Positions 1 through 6,685 of a stretch of 12,014 bases of DNA are shown piece by piece. The notes under the pieces are model-generated. The model was not told where the DNA came from and did no database searches. It saw only the letters and a program-made list of their open reading frames with translations. The position numbers and the translations under genes are program-made. The stretch's first letter is position 1. Every line of letters starts with the position of its first letter. The stretch is from CAG-533 sp963645165 (GTDB lineage: Bacteria > Bacillota_I > Bacilli_A > RF39 > UBA660), in contig CAVIQT010000087.1 in assembly GCA_963645165.1 (NCBI GenBank), forward strand, positions 1-12,014. Reading direction: 5' to 3'.

Positions 1-65
1 AAATTTTCCCGCGAATGTTTAAATTATTTTAAGACATTTTCAAAAACTATTGACACCCCCAAATT

Positions 66-239
66 TCACTTTTTCTTACTTTTATTTTTTGACATATATC
101 TAACAGTTAAAATTAAACCCGCAACATAACAAAATAAAGATAAAATAAGTAAAATATCAATCTTAAAATATATCTCTGATAAATACAATAAATTACCTAA
201 AATAATTAAAACTACCCCTGCACTATTTTTATCATCCAT
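66..239 (-). CDS. Small hypothetical membrane protein (57 aa), last gene of the accessory cassette
   Basis: A short reading frame of 57 codons plus TGA, starting at the ATG at 239-237 (MDDKNSAG...). A strong ribosome binding site (GAAAGGAG) lies at the right distance upstream. The translation has two hydrophobic stretches, about residues 7-20 and 28-47, and ends in a very basic tail (KNKSKKK). This predicts a small two-helix membrane protein with a positively charged cytoplasmic C-terminus. It starts 20 bases after the stop of the 194-residue gene, so it probably belongs to the same transcript. I do not recognise the family. Strong Shine-Dalgarno, collinear position and a sensible membrane topology argue that it is real; the short length keeps confidence moderate. 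No hairpin terminator is visible between its stop and the window edge. Confidence 0.6.
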   Translation of the reverse strand: MDDKNSAGVVLIILGNLLYLSEIYFKIDILLILSLFCYVAGLILTVRYMSKNKSKKK

Positions 240-259
240 AAATATTCTCCTTTCAGCAA

Positions 260-844
260 TTAAAATAACTTAGTTTCCTTATGATCAAACTTTAAAGTAT
301 CATCTTCCATATGTGCATCAAAAGGAAATAAATTATCTAATTTCTCATGTCTTTCTTTTGTTTTTTGTAAGCACCTTTTATATCCACTTTTTAAAGTTTC
401 TATGCTATCCCTAGTTAGTTCCTCTTCAAACTTATCATTTAATGTAACTAAAGAGCTATCCACATCAAAACAACCAATAATAAACTTAGGATCTAAATAA
501 TAAGTATCATTTTCTTTTTTATAAGTAAAAGCCCCAAATCTTTCACCACCTAAATCAGCACTTTCTCCCTTTATATTTATATATTCAATAGGTAATCTCA
601 TTAAAATAATTTTTTTAGAATTTAAATGAGGCCAAGATTTTAATCTATTAATTAAATCATCTATATTACTAGTATCTAATCCAGTAGTTGTATAATATAA
701 AGAACCATCCTTAGTTCTAAGTCCATTAGTAAAAATACTTAAAATAACATCATCACCATCTAAAGATCTACCAGTCCCATGGCCTAATAATAAATACTTA
801 CTATCATTAAATAAATAAGATATATCTTTAATACTTACTTTCAT
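260..844 (-). CDS. Hypothetical protein with ADP-ribosyltransferase-like features (194 aa)
   Basis: A soluble 194-residue protein with no signal peptide or membrane segment. The N-terminal part has LLLGHGTGR (residues 18-26, His22), then a helix leading into TNGLRT (39-44), then LYYTT (49-53). This H-G-T ... G-L-R ... Y-x-T order is reminiscent of the first two motifs of ART/Tpt1-type folds. A later segment (residues 113-125, with YYLDPKFIIG) resembles the closing strand of such domains, but I do not see a clear Q/E-x-E catalytic motif; Glu101 in GGERFG is another possibility. The C-terminal third (about 136-170) is helical and charged. The start codon overlaps the upstream stop by one base (TAATG), and AAGGA lies just upstream. 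The reading frame is certain; the fold and activity are inference from motif order only, and it may be a catalytically inactive relative or an unrelated fold. Confidence 0.85.
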   Translation of the reverse strand: MKVSIKDISYLFNDSKYLLLGHGTGRSLDGDDVILSIFTNGLRTKDGSLYYTTTGLDTSNIDDLINRLKSWPHLNSKKIILMRLPIEYINIKGESADLGGERFGAFTYKKENDTYYLDPKFIIGCFDVDSSLVTLNDKFEEELTRDSIETLKSGYKRCLQKTKERHEKLDNLFPFDAHMEDDTLKFDHKETKLF

Positions 845-1230
845 TACTTATCTTCCTTAGTATTTATACTCATAGGTGAACTTATCTTATCATTATTATC
901 TTTAATCCATATATAATATTTTTTATATTGATAAACAGAAATAGATGCTTTATTATTTTCAATCTTTTGCCAGCATAAAGCACTTATAGATGGTGTACTT
1001 CTAGTAGACTTAACGCAGTACTCTTTAGCATCACCAGATACATCTATATTAAGTATACCATCATTTACTTCTAAACCCTCTATTTTAGCATCCATATCAT
1101 CTTCTACTTTAACATAATATGAATTACTTTCTTCATTTTCAGGAATAAAATTATAAATAACTACCCCTGTAAAAACTCCTAAAATAAGTACTCCTAAAAC
1201 TATCATTATTGAACTAATACTATTTTTCAT
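844..1230 (-). CDS. Single-pass membrane protein with small exported Ig-like domain (128 aa)
   Basis: Residues 6-28 form one hydrophobic helix (signal anchor) after a short MKNS N-terminus, so the remaining ~100 residues should lie outside the membrane. That part looks like one beta-sandwich: alternating hydrophobic strands and the stretch KYYIWIKDNNDKISSP (104-119), typical of bacterial Ig/fibronectin-like repeats. Two cysteines, Cys72 and Cys86, are well placed for a disulfide. The start ATG overlaps the TGA of the Ca2+ ATPase (ATGA), and its ribosome binding site (GGGAGG) lies inside the last codons of the ATPase gene, so translation is likely coupled. No catalytic motif is seen. It might be a partner or accessory subunit of the ATPase or of the exported metallopeptidase-like protein; that is inference from gene order alone. 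Confidence 0.85.
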   Translation of the reverse strand: MKNSISSIMIVLGVLILGVFTGVVIYNFIPENEESNSYYVKVEDDMDAKIEGLEVNDGILNIDVSGDAKEYCVKSTRSTPSISALCWQKIENNKASISVYQYKKYYIWIKDNNDKISSPMSINTKEDK

Positions 1231-3842
1231 TTTACCTCCCTATAATCTTTAAATAACTTATTATATACTGGTTTAAATGCTTCCCCAATTATAGATGTAA
1301 CTAAACATATCCCTAAAGTAAGTAATATCATATTTATACTAATACCATCAACTATAAAAAACTCTCTTAAACTAGTTGAAAATATAATAATTTGAAGAAT
1401 AAGAATAATACCTACCCCAATAGATAATCTTTTATTATCAAATAATTTTTTATTAATTACTGAATGCTTTAAATTACGACAAGAAAATGAATATAATAGT
1501 TCATTCGCAATTAAATATATAAATAATAAAGAACCCGCTATATTAGCATCATAAGTTTTAGCATAATATATAAATAATGTTATCATAATAAGAGATTTAA
1601 AAAGTGCACTTATAACAATCTTAGCATTTAAAAATGGAGTAAAAAATGTTGTACTAGATTTATTTACCGGTTTATTTTCCATAATATCATCATCCGCTTT
1701 TTCAAAAGCAAGCATAATTGCTGGTACTGAATCAGTTACTAAATTAATCCATAAAAGCTGTAAAGTAGTAAACATTTCCATATTAAGTAATAAAGATACA
1801 AATACTAAAATAACTTCAACTATATTTCCGGCAAGTAAATATAAAATTACCTTCTTAATATTCGCAGTTATTCTTCTTCCCTCTTCTACTCCATCAACAA
1901 TCGTAACAAAACTATCATCAACTAAAATGCAGTCAGCAACCTTCTTAACAACCTCTGTTCCAGTTATACCCATTCCAATTCCAATATCAGCCTTTTGAAT
2001 CGCAGGTGCATCATTTACGCCATCACCAGTCATCGCAACTACATAACCTAAACTTTGAAGTGCTTCTACTATTCTTAATTTAGTATTTGGGCTTATTCTT
2101 GCATATACTCTGTACTTCTTAACGGCTTCTTTAAAATCTTCATCATTTAACTTATCAATATATTTTCCCTCTACTGCTAAACTATCATCATTTATAATTC
2201 CAATTTCTTTACCAATCGCCGTGGCCGTATTAATACTATCACCAGTTATCATAATTGGTACTAAACCTGCTTTATTACAAATATATATTGCATCAGAAAC
2301 CTTATCTCTTGGTGGATCCATCATTCCAATTAACCCTACAAAAATCATGTTTTCTTCTGAATTATAAACATCATCTACTTTATACGCAAAAGCAAGTAAA
2401 CGAAGTGATTTAGAAGAAAGTTCTTTTTCAGCACTATATATTTTATCTTTCTCCTCATCAGTTAAAGGATAAACCTCATTATTAATTAATAAATATTTAC
2501 ACCTAGAAATAATTGAATCTAAACTACCCTTAGTAAAAGAATAAACCTTATCATTACATTTACATACTACGCTCATCATCTTACGATCAGAATCAAAAGG
2601 ATACTCTTTTAATCTCTCACTATTTAAATCACACTTATAATTTATACTTTCTAAATATTTTAAAATCGCTACTTCTGTTTCATCACCAATATAATTATCA
2701 TCACTCTTTTTAACATTATGGCACATACAAGCACCCATATTAAATATTTGATTATTAGGTATACCCTCATTATCTTTATATATATTATTATTTAAATATA
2801 TAGCTTTAACTACCATTTTATTTTGAGTAATAGTTCCTGTCTTATCAGAACATATTATATCAGTTGAACCAAGCGTTTCTACACTAGCCATCTTTCTAAT
2901 AATAACATTCTTTTTAGCCATCGCACTCATACCTAAAGATAAAATAATAGTAATTACTGAGCTCATCCCTTCTGGAATAGCCGCAACCGCTAAAGATATA
3001 GAAAGCATTAATACATCAAAGAAATTATTCTTCATAAGTAAACCAATAACCATCATAAGAACTATAATTCCCATAATAATATAAGTTAAAACCTTACTTA
3101 TTTGATTTACTTTCTTTTGTAGTGGTGTTATATCACTTTTCTTATTAGTTAAACTAGTTGCTATTTTACCAAGTTCTGTATTCATACCAGTCGAACAAAC
3201 TACCGCAAAAGCATGACCATTTGTAATATTACAACCAGCATAAACCATATTTTTTCTTTCATAAAGTTCTTTTTCTTCTGCTATATCTAAATTATCTTTT
3301 TTTATTGCCCTAGATTCACCAGTTAAAGTAGACTCATTAACCATTAAACTCTCTGAAAAAATAATTCTCGCATCCGCACTAACATAATCTCCTGCTTCCA
3401 ACTCTAAAATATCTCCAGGAACAATATTTTTAACATCAATCTGCTCTTTTTTACCATTTCTTATAACATAACTATTAGTAACAAACATTTTATTTAACTC
3501 AGAAATCGCCGCATCTGCTTTCTTTTCCTGAATAAAACTAAGAACTGCATTTATAACCACTATAACAATAATAACTATTGAATCAAAATAAGACTCATGT
3601 CTAATATAAGAAATAACTGCTGAAAATATAGATGCAAATATCAAAAGAATAATCATTACATCATTAAATTGATTTAAAAAAATAATAAAATTACTTTTCT
3701 TCTTTGCCTCATTAAGTTTATTTTCCCCGTACTTACTAAGCCTTTTTAAAGCCTCTTCATCAGTTAATCCCTCTCTATTAGTAACTAATCTAAAATAAAG
3801 CTCATCAATACTTTCATTATAACCTAACTTTTCCTTATTCAT
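1227..3842 (-). CDS. Ca2+-transporting P-type ATPase (P2A/SERCA-like, 871 aa)
   Basis: Full-length cation-pumping P-type ATPase that uses ATP to export Ca2+ from the cytoplasm. Landmarks in order: N-terminal cation-ATPase domain (about 8-75), TGES of the actuator domain (174-177), PEGM in M4 (290-293), the phosphorylation site CSDKTGT with Asp333, KGS of the nucleotide-binding domain (438-440), DPPR (509-512), TGD (533-535) and the hinge TGDGVNDAP (605-613), then the C-terminal M5-M10 bundle. Ca2+ ligands of SERCA appear conserved: Glu291 (M4), Asn673 and Glu676 (M5), Asn700, Thr703 and Asp704 in LLWINLVTDS (M6), and Glu781 (M8). This fits Ca2+ rather than Na+, K+ or Mg2+, and possibly two sites. 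Upstream AAGAGGG is a good ribosome binding site, 12 bases after the previous stop. The exact substrate is a family-level inference. Confidence 0.96.
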   Translation of the reverse strand: MNKEKLGYNESIDELYFRLVTNREGLTDEEALKRLSKYGENKLNEAKKKSNFIIFLNQFNDVMIILLIFASIFSAVISYIRHESYFDSIVIIVIVVINAVLSFIQEKKADAAISELNKMFVTNSYVIRNGKKEQIDVKNIVPGDILELEAGDYVSADARIIFSESLMVNESTLTGESRAIKKDNLDIAEEKELYERKNMVYAGCNITNGHAFAVVCSTGMNTELGKIATSLTNKKSDITPLQKKVNQISKVLTYIIMGIIVLMMVIGLLMKNNFFDVLMLSISLAVAAIPEGMSSVITIILSLGMSAMAKKNVIIRKMASVETLGSTDIICSDKTGTITQNKMVVKAIYLNNNIYKDNEGIPNNQIFNMGACMCHNVKKSDDNYIGDETEVAILKYLESINYKCDLNSERLKEYPFDSDRKMMSVVCKCNDKVYSFTKGSLDSIISRCKYLLINNEVYPLTDEEKDKIYSAEKELSSKSLRLLAFAYKVDDVYNSEENMIFVGLIGMMDPPRDKVSDAIYICNKAGLVPIMITGDSINTATAIGKEIGIINDDSLAVEGKYIDKLNDEDFKEAVKKYRVYARISPNTKLRIVEALQSLGYVVAMTGDGVNDAPAIQKADIGIGMGITGTEVVKKVADCILVDDSFVTIVDGVEEGRRITANIKKVILYLLAGNIVEVILVFVSLLLNMEMFTTLQLLWINLVTDSVPAIMLAFEKADDDIMENKPVNKSSTTFFTPFLNAKIVISALFKSLIMITLFIYYAKTYDANIAGSLLFIYLIANELLYSFSCRNLKHSVINKKLFDNKRLSIGVGIILILQIIIFSTSLREFFIVDGISINMILLTLGICLVTSIIGEAFKPVYNKLFKDYREVK

Positions 3843-3854
3843 CTTATATCCCTC

Positions 3855-4034
3855 TTATTCATACATAAATGATAACGCAAATAATAATAATAGTAAAATT
3901 AAAAAGATAATTAAGAATGTAAGAATTAAATTTACACTTAAATAATACCATTTACTTCTAACTATTGTTCCGCAGTACCTGCAATATTTATCACCATTAA
4001 ATATTTCTCTTTGACAATTTTTACATATTTTCAT
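3855..4034 (-). CDS. Small zinc-ribbon membrane protein (59 aa)
   Basis: A 59-codon frame starting at the ATG at 4034-4032, which overlaps the TGA of the preceding gene as ATGA; the binding site AGAGG lies 6 bases upstream. The N-terminus carries a zinc ribbon, Cys4-x2-Cys7-x10-Cys18-x2-Cys21, followed by KSKW-type positive residues and one long hydrophobic helix (about residues 32-56), ending MYE. The expected layout is a cytoplasmic zinc ribbon tethered to the membrane. The cysteine spacing is identical to that of the N-terminal ribbon of the 391-residue protein directly upstream, and both are followed by a membrane helix, so the two may be related by duplication or act together. It ends 12 bases before the Ca2+ ATPase start. 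Function unknown; the intact motif, overlap and ribosome binding site make it a convincing gene. Confidence 0.82.
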   Translation of the reverse strand: MKICKNCQREIFNGDKYCRYCGTIVRSKWYYLSVNLILTFLIIFLILLLLLFALSFMYE

Positions 4035-5206
4035 AATCTACCTCTAATAACACTTATTATCTCTTTGCTTTCATTTTGAGCATTATCTTCATGTAAATAA
4101 TAATCATGAAAAGCTTCCGCAATTGTTTCTTCTGCTATTATAAAGCCTTGTACATCTTTTACCCCAGCATATCTAGAAATATTTTTAGCAAAATCATCTT
4201 TAGAAATACTTAAATTATACTTATTATTATAATTACTTATTGCTTCATCAAGTATTTCATTTGAGTAACTACCATCATCAAATTTATTAATAATCTCCTC
4301 TATTACTTTAGTATTATCTTTATTTTCATAATATATATTATCTACATTATACATCTTTAATAAAGAATAAAAAGAAATATAATGCCCAATCTCATGAGCA
4401 ATAGATGACTCAAGTGTCGCATCACTAACATACCAATTATTTGAAGTAACACTACTTACCCCCTTTTTAATAATATCATCATTTAAAAAATAATAACTAT
4501 TTAAAAGTATCTGTGTTTTATGTACTTTACCATTATCCTTTACATCTATATTATCATTTACAAAAGTATAACTAGGCTGAAAATAAGCAATATACTCATC
4601 CACCTCTTTCGCATTAGAAATAGATATATTAGATAGTCCCCCTTTAATAGAAGGAAATAACTCATACATTCTTCTAATAACTTTATCTATTTTACTTGCT
4701 TCTTCATAATCCATATCACAAAAACTAACACTTAATATATCTAAATCATTTTCTAAATTATATTCAATTTTAGATACATCTTTTCTATTAGAACACTGCC
4801 ACTTTTGATTACTAAAATCATTCTTTATTAAAAGTTTACTAACATCTACTGAAGTAACATTCACATTACTATAAGTATTATCAGTCTTTAAAATAGTAGA
4901 TTTATAACCATATATATAACTATATATTTCCTTCTTTAAATCAAAATATGGTTTAAACATACTCTTACCTCTATAATTCATCATTAATATAAAAGAAATA
5001 AAAGTAAAGCATAATAAAAACATAAAAAACTTTAACTTTCTTTCCTTTTTATACACATAACCACTTTTAATCCTATTTAGATTCTTATTATTTTGATAAT
5101 ATATATACCCTAAAGCAGTTATCTCCCCACATCTAGGACAAAAATTATCATCTAAAGTTAAGGTATAATTACACTTTATACATTTTTTATGTTCATTATC
5201 ATTCAT
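4031..5206 (-). CDS. Membrane-anchored zinc-ribbon protein with putative zinc metallopeptidase domain (391 aa)
   Basis: Three parts are visible. Residues 9-26 form a zinc ribbon (Cys9, Cys12, Cys23, Cys26). A basic linker leads to one transmembrane helix at about 59-76. The remaining ~310 residues should be extracellular. They contain SSIAHEIGHYIS with HEIGH at 271-275 (His271, Glu272, His275), the classical zincin HExxH motif, and about 90 residues later EETIAEAFHDYY (359-370). A downstream Glu in such a setting (Glu360 or Glu364) is the usual third zinc ligand of gluzincins. The order (LLNSYYF strand, HExxH, then AEAFHDYY) resembles lethal-factor-like and phage-head-associated metallopeptidase domains. 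The substrate cannot be read from the sequence. Cys138 and Cys163 are the only exported cysteines. Start ATG has AGAGG upstream and follows its own extended -10 promoter; first gene of the cassette. Confidence 0.88.
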   Translation of the reverse strand: MNDNEHKKCIKCNYTLTLDDNFCPRCGEITALGYIYYQNNKNLNRIKSGYVYKKERKLKFFMFLLCFTFISFILMMNYRGKSMFKPYFDLKKEIYSYIYGYKSTILKTDNTYSNVNVTSVDVSKLLIKNDFSNQKWQCSNRKDVSKIEYNLENDLDILSVSFCDMDYEEASKIDKVIRRMYELFPSIKGGLSNISISNAKEVDEYIAYFQPSYTFVNDNIDVKDNGKVHKTQILLNSYYFLNDDIIKKGVSSVTSNNWYVSDATLESSIAHEIGHYISFYSLLKMYNVDNIYYENKDNTKVIEEIINKFDDGSYSNEILDEAISNYNNKYNLSISKDDFAKNISRYAGVKDVQGFIIAEETIAEAFHDYYLHEDNAQNESKEIISVIRGRL

Positions 5207-5227
5207 GTTAAACCTCTATCATATAAA

Positions 5228-5256
5228 ATTATATCATAACCATATTTTACTTTAAA
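5228..5256 (-). promoter_or_regulatory. Extended -10 sigma-A-type promoter for the accessory cassette
   Basis: On the minus strand a perfect TATAAT (5233-5228) is preceded by TGA, giving the extended -10 form TGnTATAAT. A 17-base spacer separates it from TTTAAA (5256-5251), a 4/6 match to the -35 consensus. The predicted transcript would start near 5221, about 15 bases before the ATG at 5206, leaving room for the AGAGG ribosome binding site. The -35 lies within the last codons of rpe. No terminator separates rpe from this gene, so read-through from the housekeeping operon is also possible. Confidence 0.6.
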
Positions 5257-5870
5257 GAACTAATCTTCTCTTCATAATTATCACTTAAACAAATATAAGA
5301 GCCAGATACAACCATATCTGCATTAGGTATTAACTTAACAGTTTCATTATTTATACCACCATCTACACTTATAATAATATCTTTATTTAAACTATGTAAA
5401 TAATTTACTTTGCATATCGCACTATCCATAAATTTTTGACCACCAGCTCCAGGAGTTACACTCATAATTAAAACAAGATCTATTTTATCTAAATATGGGA
5501 TAAGCTCTTTAACATCAGTATTTGGATTAATACTAAGACCACATTTAATATTAAAAGAATGTATATAATCAATTAACTCATTAATATCCTCATCTATTTC
5601 TAAATGAATAGTTATATATTCTGGCTTTAACTCACTATATAATTCAATATCTTTTTTAGGACTAGCATACATAAAATGAATATCTAAATGCTTAGTATTA
5701 TTCCTTAAAAAAGATTTAATATCCTTAAAATCATAATTTTTACTAGGAACAAATATTCCATCCATTAAATCTACATGAATATAATCAGCACTAGTTTTAT
5801 TAATATAATCAATAGTTTCTTTCTCTTTATATTTACTTTTTATAAACGATACGGATACTTTCAATTTCAC
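5247..5870 (-). CDS. rpe: Ribulose-phosphate 3-epimerase (divergent)
   Basis: Interconverts ribulose 5-phosphate and xylulose 5-phosphate in the pentose phosphate pathway; a cytoplasmic TIM-barrel enzyme. Metal and acid/base residues of the family are present: His32 and Asp34 in IHVDLMDG, His65 in LDIHFM, and Asp170 in SVDGGI. The phosphate-binding and loop motifs MSVTPGAGGQKF (136-147) and VVSGSYI (187-193) are recognisable but deviate from the usual VSPGFGGQ and VAGS. The N-terminal PSILSADF motif is degraded to VSFIKSKY, and the protein is slightly short at 207 residues. Position after rsgA matches many Firmicutes. The frame opens with GTG inside the end of rsgA; a TTG at 5864-5862 is an alternative, better spaced from GGTGA, and gives a start like that of Bacillus Rpe. 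Epimerase identity is strong; exact sugar phosphate specificity is inferred. Confidence 0.9.
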   Translation of the reverse strand: MKLKVSVSFIKSKYKEKETIDYINKTSADYIHVDLMDGIFVPSKNYDFKDIKSFLRNNTKHLDIHFMYASPKKDIELYSELKPEYITIHLEIDEDINELIDYIHSFNIKCGLSINPNTDVKELIPYLDKIDLVLIMSVTPGAGGQKFMDSAICKVNYLHSLNKDIIISVDGGINNETVKLIPNADMVVSGSYICLSDNYEEKISSLK

Positions 5871-6684
5871 TCACCATCTTTTGATAATTTTCATAACGAA
5901 ATCCCATTATGATATTTTCACTTACTAACTTTTTAACATTACAATTTTGTTCTTTTAAATGCATACAATCTTTAAAAGGACAATCATTTCCAAACTCAAT
6001 AAAGGTATCTTTTAACTCTTCTTTTTTTATTACTTTTAAATCTAAAGAACTAAACCCTGGAGTATCCGCTATAAGGCTATCCTTATAAGGAAATAATTCA
6101 ACATGTCTAGTAGTATGAACACCTCTACCTAAAGCTTTACTTATATTATTAGTTTCTAAATTTAAATGAGGATTTAACCTATTTATAAGACTACTTTTAC
6201 CAGCTCCAGTTTGCCCTGTTAAAACCACTATTTTATTCTTAATTAAAACATCTAATTTATCTATTTCTGTATTATATACTGCATGAATCCCAATATTATT
6301 ATAATAATCATAAATTTTATTTATTTCTAAAAACTCATCTTTACTTAATAAATCAGTCTTAGAAAAACAAATAATAGGCATAATCTTATTATAAATAATT
6401 ATAGATAACATCTTATCTAATAAAAGTAAACTTAAATTAGGTTCCTTAACACTTGTTACTATAATTGCCGCATCAACATTAGAAATAACTGGTCTACTTA
6501 ATTCATTCTTACGAGGTAAAATATCTAAAATATAATTATTAACTTCATCTATAATTACTGTATCACCAACTAAAGGGGTAAGTTTCAAATGATAAAACTT
6601 GCCCCTAGGTTTACAATGATAAAGTCTTCCTTTAACATCTACAGTACATAAATTAGAAATAATTCTAACTATTTTTCCTTGCAT
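5833..6684 (-). CDS. rsgA: Ribosome small subunit-dependent GTPase A
   Basis: Circularly permuted GTPase that assists late maturation of the 30S ribosomal subunit. Numbering from the chosen start, an N-terminal OB-fold domain (about 1-65) precedes the permuted G domain: SKTD (G4, 108-111), GQTGAGKSS (G1, 157-165), GRGVHTTR (G2 region, 186-193) and DTPGF (G3, 207-211). The C-terminal zinc finger is intact with Cys235, Cys240, His242 and Cys248. Length, 283 residues, is normal. The frame extends four codons upstream to an ATG at 6696 that overlaps prkC, but that ATG has no ribosome binding site. The ATG at 6684 follows AAGGA and gives the family-typical MQGKIVRI N-terminus, so I chose it; it lies one base after the prkC stop. 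The 3' end overlaps the start of rpe by 38 bases. Placement after prkC matches the Bacillus order. Confidence 0.96.
   Translation of the reverse strand: MQGKIVRIISNLCTVDVKGRLYHCKPRGKFYHLKLTPLVGDTVIIDEVNNYILDILPRKNELSRPVISNVDAAIIVTSVKEPNLSLLLLDKMLSIIIYNKIMPIICFSKTDLLSKDEFLEINKIYDYYNNIGIHAVYNTEIDKLDVLIKNKIVVLTGQTGAGKSSLINRLNPHLNLETNNISKALGRGVHTTRHVELFPYKDSLIADTPGFSSLDLKVIKKEELKDTFIEFGNDCPFKDCMHLKEQNCNVKKLVSENIIMGFRYENYQKMVSEIESIRIVYKK
5871..5875 (-). promoter_or_regulatory. Ribosome binding site near the rpe start
   Basis: GGTGA on the minus strand lies inside the 3' end of rsgA. It directly abuts the GTG at 5870, which is too close, but is 6 bases from the TTG at 5864. This makes TTG a realistic start for rpe and implies low or coupled initiation. 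Confidence 0.4.
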
Positions 6685-6685
6685 A

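Noticed and set aside
50..117. Two plus-strand TTGACA boxes (50-55 and 89-94)
   Set aside because: No acceptable -10 element stands 16-18 bases downstream (only ATTAAA-like sequence), and there is no plus-strand gene to drive; the second lies inside the 57-aa gene.
5207..5246. Possible terminator between rpe and the 391-aa gene
   Set aside because: The only inverted repeat, an AT-only ATATAA/TTATAT, is too weak for a terminator and coincides with the promoter -10 region.
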